64,000 bases of DNA from Methanoculleus chikugoensis (lineage in GTDB: Archaea > Halobacteriota > Methanomicrobia > Methanomicrobiales > Methanoculleaceae), in assembly GCF_900095385.1 (NCBI RefSeq), contig NZ_FMID01000047.1, positions 1 to 64,000 on the forward strand. Direction: 5' to 3'. Shown here piece by piece: positions 18,201-27,395 of this stretch; position 1 is the stretch's first letter, and each line of letters opens with the position of its first letter. Below the pieces are notes generated by a model. It was not told where the DNA came from, ran no database searches, and was given only the letters and a program-made list of their open reading frames with translations. A program made the translations under genes and the position numbers.

Positions 18201-19639
18201 AATGCAATGCCGGTCATCTCTTCTTCGAACTGGTCGAAGGCGGTTGCGGTGAACAGCTCGGTGTCGCCGATCTCCAGGGGGCCTGTGGACGGTTTAACCT
18301 CGATGCGATCGAGGGCCGGTTCCTCGGGCTCATCAGCGTTGACCGTGACGGTCGCGGTTCCGTTGATACCTTCGGCGGTCGCGGTAATGGTCGCGGTGCC
18401 CGCGGCATGGGCGGTGAAGAGACCGGTGCCATCGATGGTGCCGACGGTCGTGTTGCTGCACGTCCAGTCGAACTCGACGTCGGTCATCTCTTCTCCGGAC
18501 TGGTCAAGGGCGGTTGCGGTGAACAGCTCGGTGTCGCCGATCTCCAGGGGGCCTGTGGACGGTTTAACCTCGATGGTCGTCAGTTCCGGTGCTCCAGGAT
18601 CGTAGACGAATATGTAGAGGTTCGAGTCCGGGCCACGGCCCCTCTGCCAGACGATGGTGTTTCCGCTGACGGCGGGGTAGAGGTGTTCGTCACGTGTGTC
18701 TTTGGCCAGAACAACGGACATCTCTTCTCCACTGGAGACGTGGTCGTACATAAAGATGCTCCGCGCCGGAACCCGCATGTCCTCCCAGGCGATGATGCTC
18801 GCGCTGATTGCCGGCGAGACCTGTTCGGAAGTGTCGAACGTGATCCTTCGCTCTTCTCCGGACGGATCGTCGAGATCAGTCATGTAAATGTCGGCGTTCA
18901 CCCGGCGATCTTCCCAGGTGACGATGCTCCCGTACAGCGACGGCCAGGATTGTGTCACCTTGTTCGTGGATACCGGGCCGGATGTTCCTGCCTCGATATC
19001 GTAGTACCAGACTCTCTCACCGTCCGACGCATTTACCCAGGCGACATACCTCTCAGAGAGAGCGGGCTTGAACTCAGTGCTCCCGCCAGAAATCGTCGTC
19101 TTTGCGTCAGCGTCGATGGTGGCCTTCACGGCCCCCTCGCGGATGTCGTAGAGGACGATGTTTGTGCTGCCGGTACTGTCGTCGTACCAGGCAACGTAGT
19201 TCCCGCGGACGATGGGCATCCACTGTTTGCCCGGGTCGGTTGTGAGCTGTGTCTCTTCACCCGTCGAGCGCCGGTGGAGGTAGATATCCCAGTTCCCGTT
19301 CCGGTTGTCCTGCCAGACGATGTAGTCTCCTGAGATGGACGGTTTCTCCTGCGAGGCAGGGTTATCCGTTATACTCTCGCCCGAGTAGGAAGGATACTGC
19401 ATACCCCGATATGGATCTGCCCTGAATTTGTCTACCGTCCCAAAGTAGATGTCCTTGTTACCGTTCCTGTCGTCTTCCCAGACGATCATGTTGCCGTCGA
19501 TATCAGGCCATTCCTGCGCTTTATTGAAGGGAGAATAGAGATCCTCTCCCAGCGCAGCCTCTACCGCCATGACCGGCGGTACCAGCATCCCGATCGCGAC
19601 GACTGCGCACAATAGTAGCAGATATGTGTGTTTTGTCAT
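15245..19639 (-). CDS. Giant surface protein: beta-propeller plus ten Ig-like repeats
   Basis: A 1464-residue exported protein. The ATG at 19639 is chosen because AGGGGG lies five bases upstream and a signal peptide (to VMAVEA) starts there. Residues about 25-350 form a TolB/WD40-like propeller with repeated IVWEDDRNGN and IVWQDNRNGNWDIY blades. Ten bacterial Ig-like (Big_2-type) repeats of about 85-90 residues follow, each with the pattern W-C-S-D-x-x-VGTID then GxATVTA. A module resembling the PGF-pre-PGF domain, a Thr-rich stalk and a C-terminal membrane segment ending ARKRR complete it. It is likely anchored in the membrane and extends through the S-layer as an adhesin (inference). Confidence 0.85.
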   Translation of the reverse strand: MTKHTYLLLLCAVVAIGMLVPPVMAVEAALGEDLYSPFNKAQEWPDIDGNMIVWEDDRNGNKDIYFGTVDKFRADPYRGMQYPSYSGESITDNPASQEKPSISGDYIVWQDNRNGNWDIYLHRRSTGEETQLTTDPGKQWMPIVRGNYVAWYDDSTGSTNIVLYDIREGAVKATIDADAKTTISGGSTEFKPALSERYVAWVNASDGERVWYYDIEAGTSGPVSTNKVTQSWPSLYGSIVTWEDRRVNADIYMTDLDDPSGEERRITFDTSEQVSPAISASIIAWEDMRVPARSIFMYDHVSSGEEMSVVLAKDTRDEHLYPAVSGNTIVWQRGRGPDSNLYIFVYDPGAPELTTIEVKPSTGPLEIGDTELFTATALDQSGEEMTDVEFDWTCSNTTVGTIDGTGLFTAHAAGTATITATAEGINGTATVTVNADEPEEPALDRIEVKPSTGPLEIGDTELFTATAFDQFEEEMTGIAFNWSCDNETVGTIDNSTGLFTAKSAGTATITASAGDKSGEATVTVTTEALIAKDIVIDPPTPTLEVDGTVTFEATVRDQFGGEMSGVAVTWASDNETVGTIDNASGLFIALAAGTTTVTATAGDLSETATVTVTADEHEEPALERIEVEPDTATLDVGDTEQFTATALDQNGLEMTGIVFNWSCDNETVGEIDDTGCFTALAEGTANVTASAGNVSRTATVTVNAEDPAEPVLTSITLTPPRATLDVDDIQRFMVTGHDRNGNAMPAGEVDWACSDETVGTIDGEGCFTALTAGTATVTATAGNCSAGVTVTVNEWPALAKIAVVPSTATLETGDELEFEVVAFDRFGDIVEDAEITWECSDENVGTIDECGVFTALDGGTATITAYGDGAEGTATITVNCNDPVLSRIVVTPVAITLAAGDTATFTATALDQDGCEMPDVEIDWCCSNEAVGTIDLCSGAFSALDCGTATVTASAEGVTGTAEVGVTDESAGVVVSPSAITLNCGDEWQFTAVYDLQDNAGSLIGWSCVDPGVGEITDDGLFTARGEGSTTVTATAGDASGTATVTVRSTAPELARIEVSPSDFCIPAGNCLTLTATAFDQYGYEMPDVIIDWESSDDCVGEIDLCSGAFTALSDGEVTLTASANGVSGSACVTVEPSLPVPACIEVDPSEDTLAPGGTREFTATVFDQCENEMDWVRVRWSCSDDDVGTIDRSGLFAAFSLGSTDVTACAGGVEGTATVTVTAAPTTDPTPDPTPDPTQTPTNPGSNKRAYSDGGGDTGPTFFAGICENLKGGETHTFSGIDVTSVGSIAITAADNIPRLLMTVKETGCPNLAAPPGGSTYEYVEIAVSWANPNQIGGATLTFTIPAKWLEEHDMLPEDVRLMRYVNGGWQILETEVVGEESGKYRFRATTPGFSTFAIAAMPENVTMTTETNVTTEATATPEGTETMTTAPTVAATTTPAAPLVYAPFLAPLAFLLWARKRR

Positions 19640-20905
19640 TTTTCCCCCTTGACAATCGCTCCCTGTCCGCAGGACGGCGGCGCAGACCTTCCGGTAGCAC
19701 AAACAGGCTGGCTAAAGCAGGTGCTCGCCGGAGCGTCCGGCAGGCGGAGAGCGAATTCCGATTTAAGACCCGGTCATATGGTAGCCGGTGAGTGGGTGGA
19801 TAGCGGTATAAATATATATCCTTTACGGTGATTTATTCTCAAATTTTTATAATAAAAACAGGGATCTCTTATGCATCCTTATGGGCAGAGGGAGATCCGG
19901 AGGGAGCTTTTTCAAACTGCTTCCTGCCGGCGGGGAGGAGGCCGGTGGCCGCGTATATTCTCCCCCGGACCATTCCTGCCGCGATTTTTTCGTTAAATCT
20001 CTTGCAGAAGGACCGGGTGCCCGACCGGGCGGCACATCGCCGCAAGGTCCCGCCGGTTCCTCAGCCGGGTGACCCACACCATGGCGTCGTCGCGGGTTCG
20101 TCGGGGCGTTCGTGTAATAGCGGGCGGACGCATCAAGCCTGCCCGGCTCCTTTTCCCGGTCAAGGCCCGAGTGGGAGAGCGGAACCATTTCATCCCGACA
20201 ATATTTCCGGCAGTGTCTGCAGAAACGCTGCTGATTTTCTGCGAAACTCTTCCCATACGGGTAAGGCGGTAAGCATTCGACCGGGGCACACCCTATCGGG
20301 GAAGAGGAAAGGTCGATCCTGGTCTCCGTCGCAGACCGTCCTGTTTGCCAATCAACCCCGCGGGGAGTTGAGCATATCTATGTTACTATATTAATGGTTG
20401 AATATTCCGAACAAAGTATTATATATTCCAGGTGCCAGCATGAAACTCAACACCTAAGGGGGGAGTGATATTCGGCGACACGCTCACCTACTGGAGTTTT
20501 GCTCGATCGATACGAAATGTAGGCCTCCTCGGCATCCAGACATAGGGTGCCGGCGGTTGAGCGGTACCTACCCTGCAGAGGCTGTCGGATGACGTCGGTA
20601 CGGCTGCAGGATGTTGGGAAAAATCCGTTTGCGAGGGTGCGGGAGGAACCTCAGCGGAGCGACCGGATTTCCGGAGACCCGGTGACGGTCCACTTCGACG
20701 CCGGCAGCCGGAGCCGGAACCACCGGCTTACTACAGGCGGTGAGGAGGCACTCACCTGCACCCCTGCAGCCTGCCCGCACCGCATCGGAGAGCATGGGCT
20801 CGCATCCCTCGCCGAATGCGGGATCCGGCTCCTCCCTTTGTTCCGCCGGAACTACTACGCCGGCATAATCAGACAACGGCTCAAGCAGCAGGTTTGTGAT
20901 CGCGT
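19640..20905. other. Long intergenic region with AT-rich promoter patches
   Basis: About 1.27 kb without a gene I can support. It contains AT-rich patches at about 19795-19860 (ATAAATATATAT) and at 20385-20430. A plus-strand frame at 20589-20909, which ends in an ATGA overlap with the glycosyltransferase start, could encode about 106 residues with several cysteines, but I do not recognise it. It may be a decayed gene. No RNA gene or clear repeat was seen. Confidence 0.5.
20416..20429 (+). promoter_or_regulatory. Possible TATA element upstream of glycosyltransferase operon
   Basis: AGTATTATATATTC stands out in otherwise GC-rich DNA and would suit an archaeal TATA box. It is far (about 480 bases) from the first recognised start, so it fits only if the leader is long or if the small frame at 20589 is real. 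Confidence 0.3.
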
Positions 20906-22084
20906 ATGAAGATCCTCCAGGTGACACCGTTCTTCAAGCCGAGCTGGGAGTCCGGGGGTGTGGCACGTGCGGCATATGAGATCTCAAAGCGTCTCCAGAG
21001 AGCAGGCCACGACGTCACCGTATATACGACGAATCGGAGCACCTACCCGACCGGGCTTCCCACGAACAGACCCCTCAATGTCGACGGGATGAAGGTTTAC
21101 TATTTTGAAAATTTACGGAAGTATTTTCCGGGCACAGCAGCACTCCCCATAGTCCCGTACTATTTACCGTTCGTTGCACACCGGGATCTGCAGAATTATG
21201 ATATAATTCACATCCACGAGCACAGGACACTCCTTGCGGCCATGGTAAGTCATTATGCCAGGGAGTACGGCGTTCCCTACGTCCTGCAACCGCACGGATC
21301 GCTCCCGAAGAACAAAACCCTGGGTAAGGCAAGGGTGAAAAATGTCTTTGATTTTATCTTCGGCTCTGCCATTTTAGATGCTGCATCAAGGCTGATCGTC
21401 ATGAACAGCATGGAAAAGGAACAGAATATGCTGATGGGCATTCATGAGGATAAGATCGCCGTTATTCCCAACGGCATCAGTTTCGAGAGGTGCGTTACCG
21501 CCAGGAGCAAAGGGGAGTTCCGGAAATTTTGCGGAATAGAGAACGGAAGCAATCTCATTCTATACCTGGGCAGAATCGATAAAATCAAGGGGATCGATTT
21601 TCTGATAGAAGCGTTTTACCGGCTGGTGCAGGAACAAAAAGACGCCATCCTGGTCATTGTCGGGCCGGAATGGGGTTACAAACGGGAACTCGAGGAGAAA
21701 GTACGGGCTCTCGGCATTCAGGATCGGGTACGGTTTGTCGGGTATATCGATGACGTCGGCTTTGCCTACCAGGATGCCGATCTGCTTGTCTATCCGGGAA
21801 AGTATGAGATATTCGGGCTTGTTCCGTTCGAGGCGATCATAAGCGGAACCCCGGTGATTGTGACAGACGGCAACGGCAGCGGAGAGCTCATCAGGAAAGG
21901 CGACTGCGGCCTGACGGTACGATACGGAGACTGTGCGGATCTGGCGGAGAAAATGGCATTCTGCCTTGAAAATCCCGGGGAAGGGAGAAAAATGATTCAG
22001 CGAGGACAGGAGTTCGTTCGAAAGAATCTGACATGGGACCGGGTCGTGGAAAAACTCGAACAGGAATACCGGAAGTGCCTATGA
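20906..22084 (+). CDS. GT4-type glycosyltransferase
   Basis: A 392-residue GT-B fold glycosyltransferase. The N terminus MKILQVTPFFKPSWESGGVA is typical of family 4. The C-terminal nucleotide-sugar site shows EIFGLVPFEA (the E-x7-E pair) and SGTPVIVTDGNGSGELI. It transfers a sugar from an activated donor to a lipid-linked or protein glycan. Its stop overlaps the next start as ATGA, so it is translationally coupled to the glycosyltransferase at 22081. Codon use looks more AT-rich than in the flanking genes, hinting at acquisition by transfer. Confidence 0.92.
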   Translation: MKILQVTPFFKPSWESGGVARAAYEISKRLQRAGHDVTVYTTNRSTYPTGLPTNRPLNVDGMKVYYFENLRKYFPGTAALPIVPYYLPFVAHRDLQNYDIIHIHEHRTLLAAMVSHYAREYGVPYVLQPHGSLPKNKTLGKARVKNVFDFIFGSAILDAASRLIVMNSMEKEQNMLMGIHEDKIAVIPNGISFERCVTARSKGEFRKFCGIENGSNLILYLGRIDKIKGIDFLIEAFYRLVQEQKDAILVIVGPEWGYKRELEEKVRALGIQDRVRFVGYIDDVGFAYQDADLLVYPGKYEIFGLVPFEAIISGTPVIVTDGNGSGELIRKGDCGLTVRYGDCADLAEKMAFCLENPGEGRKMIQRGQEFVRKNLTWDRVVEKLEQEYRKCL

Positions 22085-23283
22085 ACATACTGGCGATCCC
22101 GACAACCGTCGGGTTGTCAAAACCCCAGAGCGGGGGCCAGAACAGGTTCTGCAACCTCGTCAAGTGCCAGGCCGCAAATAACCGTATCGTTGTGCTCGAA
22201 CCGGCTCACCTGTATGATGAGAGCGATGACGATGTCGCGCAGGTATACACCTATCACGATATCGAGGCGCTCCGGAGAAGACTATCCATATTCAGGGACA
22301 TCAATCCCGATTTCATCCGTAAGGCGGCACAGATCATCAGGGACGAAGAGATCGATCTCATCCAGATCACCCATCCCAGCGGAGCGTTAGCGGCCAGGCT
22401 GCTCGGTCTCGTTACGCGCAGGAAGATAACGGTAGTCTACGATGCTCACAATGTCGAATCTGATTTCATTCAACAGACCTTTGCGAACCATAACCACTAC
22501 TCCCTGGTGGAGCGGAAACTCATACCCGCCTATACGAATTTACTGGAGAGGGTCTCATGCAAGTATCTCGTCGACCACATCACCGCCGTGAGCGACAATG
22601 ATGCAGGTACGTTCAGGAGAAGGTATCATCTCAAAGACGGGACGATCAGTGTCGTTCCTTCGGGCTGCACCATTTGTCCGCGGATATCTGATGAAGCAAG
22701 AACCAGGATTCGCGAAGAGATGGGGCTGCATCCCACGGATATTGCCGTATTCTTCCACGGCCTCTACAGGCATCCGCCGAACCGGGAAGGGTTCGATCTT
22801 ATTCAATCGTATATCGCCCCTCGTTTTGCCGATACAAACCCGGACGTATCATTTGTCATCGGTGGAACGCAGGTTCCGGAGTTTGAAGAAGCAAATGTCA
22901 GGTCGCTTGGATTCATCAGCGATATGCAGAATGTTGCCGGCGCCGATATCGCCATCGTACCTCTGAGAAGCGGAGGAGGAACAAGACTGAAGATATTCGA
23001 TTATATGAGCGCCGGTCTCCCCATCGTGACCACGAAGAAAGGAATCGAAGGAATCGATGCCGAACATCACGAGCATGCGATCATCGTCGACGACATCGAC
23101 GAAGAGTTCATAGCGGGGATCAGGTATCTGATCGAAGATAAAGACGAACGGAAGAGAATCGGAGATAATGCTCGAGCACTGGCCGAAGCGAAATATGACT
23201 GGCGAATAATCGGAGGGAACCTGGAAGACCTGTACCGGACGCTGGTTTCGGGGTCAGGTGCCCGTCATACCGGTTTCGCATAG
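22081..23283 (+). CDS. Glycosyltransferase
   Basis: A 400-residue GT-B type glycosyltransferase. The N-terminal half has a VVYDAHNVESDFI acceptor-side segment. The C-terminal half has PLRSGGGTRLKIFDYMSAG followed by LPIVTTKKGIEGI, the usual donor-binding region. The ATG at 22081 is set by the ATGA overlap with the preceding gene and gives a good N terminus (MNILAIPTTVG). It probably acts on the same surface glycan as its neighbour. The DUF2206 membrane protein gene starts nine bases after its stop. Confidence 0.9.
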   Translation: MNILAIPTTVGLSKPQSGGQNRFCNLVKCQAANNRIVVLEPAHLYDESDDDVAQVYTYHDIEALRRRLSIFRDINPDFIRKAAQIIRDEEIDLIQITHPSGALAARLLGLVTRRKITVVYDAHNVESDFIQQTFANHNHYSLVERKLIPAYTNLLERVSCKYLVDHITAVSDNDAGTFRRRYHLKDGTISVVPSGCTICPRISDEARTRIREEMGLHPTDIAVFFHGLYRHPPNREGFDLIQSYIAPRFADTNPDVSFVIGGTQVPEFEEANVRSLGFISDMQNVAGADIAIVPLRSGGGTRLKIFDYMSAGLPIVTTKKGIEGIDAEHHEHAIIVDDIDEEFIAGIRYLIEDKDERKRIGDNARALAEAKYDWRIIGGNLEDLYRTLVSGSGARHTGFA

Positions 23284-23291
23284 ATGGTGCC

Positions 23292-25553
23292 ATGCAGATC
23301 CGAAACCCCATTACGCTAAACGACTGGAGGATCCGGAGTTATTTCATTGCGATCCTGGTGTTCCAGCTGGGGCTGCTGGTTATACAACTCTTGGGGAGTG
23401 CGAACTCGCATATCCTGGTTCTGCAGGCGATCCTGGGATTTGCCTTCTTCTCATTCATTCCGGGCATAATCGTCCTCAGAATCATGAGGGTACATCATCT
23501 GAGCACCATCGAAACGCTTCTCTACGCAGTTGGATTGAGTATAGCAATCCTCATGTTCACCGGATTGCTCATGAGCGTGCTTTATCCCCTCGTTGGGATC
23601 TCCCGGCCGCTGTCACCCGGTTCAACCCTGATGACGATCAACGTCGCGACATCGATCCTGCTCTTGCTCAGCCTCGTCCGAGATAAAGAACCCGTCGAAC
23701 CGGGCTATATCGATACGGAGATGGTTCTCTCGAGACCTGCGCTTCTCCTGTACCTGGTGCCGCTACTGACAATTATCGGGACCTATGTTGTAAACCAGTA
23801 TCACAGCAACGGAGTTCTCATGCTGGTGATCGCGTTCATCGCGGTTATCCCTATACTGGTTGGATTCGACCGGGTGATCCCGGAAGCGTTATACCCTCTG
23901 GCGGTTTTATCCATTTCCGTCTCGCTGTTGCTTCACACGTCGCTCGTATCCCCGTATCTCTGGGGCTATGATATCCACTATGAGACGTTCCTTGCAAACC
24001 TCGTCATGGACAACGCATTCTGGGACTCCACAAGTCCCGGAAACGTGAACGCAATGCTCTCCGTCGTCCTGCTGGCTCCGATCTACTCGTATGTCACGGG
24101 ACTGGACCTGACATGGGTGTTCAAACTGGTCTATCCGCTTACGTTCGCCCTGGTGCCCCTGGGACTGTATCATGTTTTCCGAAGGCAGGTGGAGGCAAAG
24201 AGCGCTTTCCTCGCATGCTTTTTCTTCGTCTCGTTCATCATATTTTACGCGGAGATGGCCTCTCTGGCGCGTCAGGAGATTGCAGAACTCTTTCTCGTCC
24301 TGCTCATCATGCTCATGGTCGCGAGGAATATACCCAGAACAACGAATTTCACGTTATTTGTTGTATTCGGTGCCTCTCTGGCTGTCTCGCATTATGGAAC
24401 ATCGTATATCTACCTGTTCGCCCTCATCGCGGTCTGGCTCTATATAACGCTCTCCTCGATCGCCGCAACCCGCGGCGATACTATGCTCAACCGTTCGCGA
24501 ACAGCAGCAGGGGAGAGATCATCAGGCGGAGGCTCCCTGAGCCGGAGAGACGATGGAAGGACGGTAACGTTCGCCCACGTCCTCTTCTTTACCGGGTTCA
24601 CGCTCGGGTGGTATATGCTCGTCGCGGGAGGGACATCCTTCGATACAATCGTATCGATCATCGATCATATCGGCAGTACGATCGTTGTCGACCTGCTGAA
24701 CCCCGAGGCGACCGAAGGGCTGGATCTCCTCATCAGTACTCCTCAATCGCCCCTGCATACCGTCGCCAAGGGCCTCCACCTCATAACTCTGGCACTCATC
24801 GTCGTCGGGTTCATCGCCATCTGTTCCCGGCGCGCCGACACCAACATTTCACGGGAATACGTTACGTTTTCTTTTATTGCGCTCCTTTTCGGAGTTGCGG
24901 GCGTCCTCGTACCGAACTTTTCCAGCACACTCAACACCTCAAGACTCTACCAGATTGTGCTCATCTTCCTTGCCCCGCTCTGTGTTATCGGCGGCATCAG
25001 CATACTTACAGCACCGGGAACATACATCGCTAAACTCCGGAGCGGATGGCTCACGGGACGGACGCCGCTGGTACTGCTCTCGGTTTTCTTCTCACTGCTG
25101 TTCCTCTTCAGTACGGGTTGGATCTACGAGTGCGCCAACGATCAGCCGTCATCCATCGCGCTGAGCCAGGATTCGATCAAGAAATACGGGGGCGATACAC
25201 CGAAAAATGTCTTCTATGGAACGTTCATACCGGAGCACGACGTTTTTGGTGCCCGCTGGCTGGGTGAGTACATGAGGGACGGTTCGATCGTCTATGCGGA
25301 TAGAACACGGAAAGATAATGTACTGACTTCCTACGGCAACCTCGCGAGGAACCCTCCCTTTTTGCCAAAAACAGATTTCAAACCGGTTTGGGGCGCATAT
25401 ACCTATCTGGGCACATATAACGTCGTCGAGCGCTCCGCAAGCGGTCCTGAGGAGTATTATGATTACTGGAGCATCGAAGAGATATATCCCGCGATCCGCC
25501 GCAACAACAAGGTGTATTCAAACGATCAGAGCGAGATCTATCGGAACGGGTGA
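23292..25553 (+). CDS. DUF2206-like polytopic membrane protein
   Basis: A 753-residue integral membrane protein with more than a dozen hydrophobic segments and a soluble C-terminal tail of about 120 residues. The arrangement resembles archaeal DUF2206 proteins, which look like GT-C type glycosyltransferases using lipid-linked sugars on the outer face. No conserved DxD pair was pinned down with confidence. It is the third gene of the glycosyltransferase run and likely contributes to the same glycan. Role inferred from context. Confidence 0.75.
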   Translation: MQIRNPITLNDWRIRSYFIAILVFQLGLLVIQLLGSANSHILVLQAILGFAFFSFIPGIIVLRIMRVHHLSTIETLLYAVGLSIAILMFTGLLMSVLYPLVGISRPLSPGSTLMTINVATSILLLLSLVRDKEPVEPGYIDTEMVLSRPALLLYLVPLLTIIGTYVVNQYHSNGVLMLVIAFIAVIPILVGFDRVIPEALYPLAVLSISVSLLLHTSLVSPYLWGYDIHYETFLANLVMDNAFWDSTSPGNVNAMLSVVLLAPIYSYVTGLDLTWVFKLVYPLTFALVPLGLYHVFRRQVEAKSAFLACFFFVSFIIFYAEMASLARQEIAELFLVLLIMLMVARNIPRTTNFTLFVVFGASLAVSHYGTSYIYLFALIAVWLYITLSSIAATRGDTMLNRSRTAAGERSSGGGSLSRRDDGRTVTFAHVLFFTGFTLGWYMLVAGGTSFDTIVSIIDHIGSTIVVDLLNPEATEGLDLLISTPQSPLHTVAKGLHLITLALIVVGFIAICSRRADTNISREYVTFSFIALLFGVAGVLVPNFSSTLNTSRLYQIVLIFLAPLCVIGGISILTAPGTYIAKLRSGWLTGRTPLVLLSVFFSLLFLFSTGWIYECANDQPSSIALSQDSIKKYGGDTPKNVFYGTFIPEHDVFGARWLGEYMRDGSIVYADRTRKDNVLTSYGNLARNPPFLPKTDFKPVWGAYTYLGTYNVVERSASGPEEYYDYWSIEEIYPAIRRNNKVYSNDQSEIYRNG

Positions 25554-25820
25554 GGCTTCCTCCATCCGGGGATCGGCGTTCGCTCTTTGACGCCCGGGTG
25601 TGCACGGGAGAGCGGATCACAGGTAGTGCTCCGGCATATAACTGATAAATTCCCCGTATCGAGCTCTGGTAACGCCCTATTCCGACTGTCATTCATGCCT
25701 GCATGCCGCGGACCGTGGCGGCTCGCGGGGAGGGGTGGGGGTAATGACAGGATGACAGGCAAGCGCGGGAACACCCGGAGGGGGTCTCAGACTACCGGGT
25801 GTTCGCAGGGCACTACCGGA

Positions 25821-27056
25821 TCACAGAACGTACCGCCTGGCCATGGACAGCACGACAACGATGCCGATCGACGCGTATGTCAGGATCCATGCATACCCCA
25901 CACCGAGGATCCCGTACTGCAGCATCAAGGCATAACTGGATCCCAGAAGCAGGATGAAGATGATGGCGCTGATAGCGATCAGGCTTTTCAGCCCGTACTG
26001 GACTTTCTTGATTGCAATAAATACTTCTGAAAACGAGAAGAAAAAACTTGAAATTGCCAGAACCTTGACTAGTTCGAGCCCTGCTACATAATCCGGACCG
26101 ATCAAACCGAGGATATACTCTCCAAATACGAAGAGGCCCACAACCGCCGGAACGAGCAGCGCAAAAATTCCGGCGAGCGATTTCAGCACGTTTCTCTTCA
26201 GTGCTTCGCCGTGGCTCCCCTCGACAAAGAGCGATGTCGTAAATGACGTGGGTATGAGGAATAAGAACATGACAATCGCATACGCAATGAAGTACTGAGC
26301 GGCTTGTTCTGCACCGAGAATGTTCAACACAAGGATCGGGAGGATCGTGCTCGGGGCCGCAATGAGCAATCCGGAAACGTAGTTCCCTGCAGAGAAACGA
26401 AACGAATCGAGCAAAAATTCCCGATCAATGCCGGAAAGACGAATCCCCGACCTGTAGAGCAGGAAGACCGAAACTATGAGGGCGATGATGAACGAGAGAC
26501 CCAGCGAACTGAAGATGCCGAGTGCTCCGAGAAAAACCAGGGGGATGAGGATAAGGAGCCTTGAACCGAAAAGGAGGCTCTGAAGGAAGTAGAACTCGGA
26601 TTTCCGCAGTGCAATGAATGCTGCACCGATGAAGGCCGTTACGGAGTTGGCTATCAGAAAGGCGATGTAGAGGAGCGCATAGTCCTTGACCTGGTGCAAC
26701 CCGGGCGACCAGATATCCACCGTAGCTATGAACAGAACTCCCAGGACAAGCCCGAATAGTGTCGTGACGGTTATTGCCGTCCCGAGGACTCTGGATTTAT
26801 CCCGCGTCGGAAAAAACCGTATGATCGATTGATCGAACCCGAGCTTCGATAAGAGGATCAGCATCCCCATGGATGAGATAAGCGCCGTTGCAACTCCTAC
26901 GTCTTCTTGCGGGTAGAACCGTGCTGCAAGCATCCAGAAGATGAAACCAAAGCCTGCACTTGAGATTGATGTGATGATGATGAAGAACGTATTCCTGTAC
27001 AGCGGGTCTACAAGATAGGTCTTCAGCTCAATGGGGCTTTTCGGGAACGCGTGCAT
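25821..27056 (-). CDS. Polysaccharide flippase-like membrane protein (Wzx/MATE type)
   Basis: A 411-residue membrane protein with about 12 hydrophobic segments, typical of lipid-linked oligosaccharide flippases of the MOP superfamily. The N-terminal NTFFIIITSISSAGFGFIFW and WMLAARFYPQEDVGVATALI match the conserved first two helices of the family. It would move glycan-lipid units across the membrane for surface glycosylation. It converges on the DUF2206 gene with about 270 bases between them. A GGGGGG tract just before the ATG may act as ribosome site. Confidence 0.85.
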   Translation of the reverse strand: MHAFPKSPIELKTYLVDPLYRNTFFIIITSISSAGFGFIFWMLAARFYPQEDVGVATALISSMGMLILLSKLGFDQSIIRFFPTRDKSRVLGTAITVTTLFGLVLGVLFIATVDIWSPGLHQVKDYALLYIAFLIANSVTAFIGAAFIALRKSEFYFLQSLLFGSRLLILIPLVFLGALGIFSSLGLSFIIALIVSVFLLYRSGIRLSGIDREFLLDSFRFSAGNYVSGLLIAAPSTILPILVLNILGAEQAAQYFIAYAIVMFLFLIPTSFTTSLFVEGSHGEALKRNVLKSLAGIFALLVPAVVGLFVFGEYILGLIGPDYVAGLELVKVLAISSFFFSFSEVFIAIKKVQYGLKSLIAISAIIFILLLGSSYALMLQYGILGVGYAWILTYASIGIVVVLSMARRYVL

Positions 27057-27395
27057 TACCCCCCCAATGGATGTATCGCGTATATCAAATTATCCGTCCT
27101 GACGGCTCTCCTGCACCGGTATCGCCATATCGAGGGGTCCTATTCCGGCAAAAAAGGATCCAGAACGGTCGGCATGTCCACGCATTCTCCTGTTCTGCAA
27201 GAGGCGCGAAGTGCGGTGTCTCCGTAGCCCAAAAGAGAATAGGCTGTTACTAACGACGGATCCGGGCATCCCCGGATCAGGTGAAAAAACCTGTCCATAA
27301 TCAATATGACCACGTACTGTACAGGTGTTACGGGGCGGCACCCGTGGCAAAACCCGGAGGAGAGGAGGGATCAACCGCTCCTCCCGGTAGACGCT
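27057..27395. other. Intergenic stretch of about 340 bases
   Basis: Lies between two minus-strand genes. I see no gene, repeat or RNA. It presumably holds the terminator of the beta-helix protein and the promoter of the flippase gene. Confidence 0.4.

Noticed and set aside
16416-19333. Long plus-strand open frames opposite the Ig-repeat protein
   Set aside because: They are mirror frames of a repetitive GC-rich gene. The minus-strand frame has a signal peptide, repeats and a ribosome site.
20589-20909. Cysteine-containing small frame just upstream of the glycosyltransferase, with an ATGA overlap
   Set aside because: No family, weak start and no clear coding signature. Kept only as a note within the intergenic entry.
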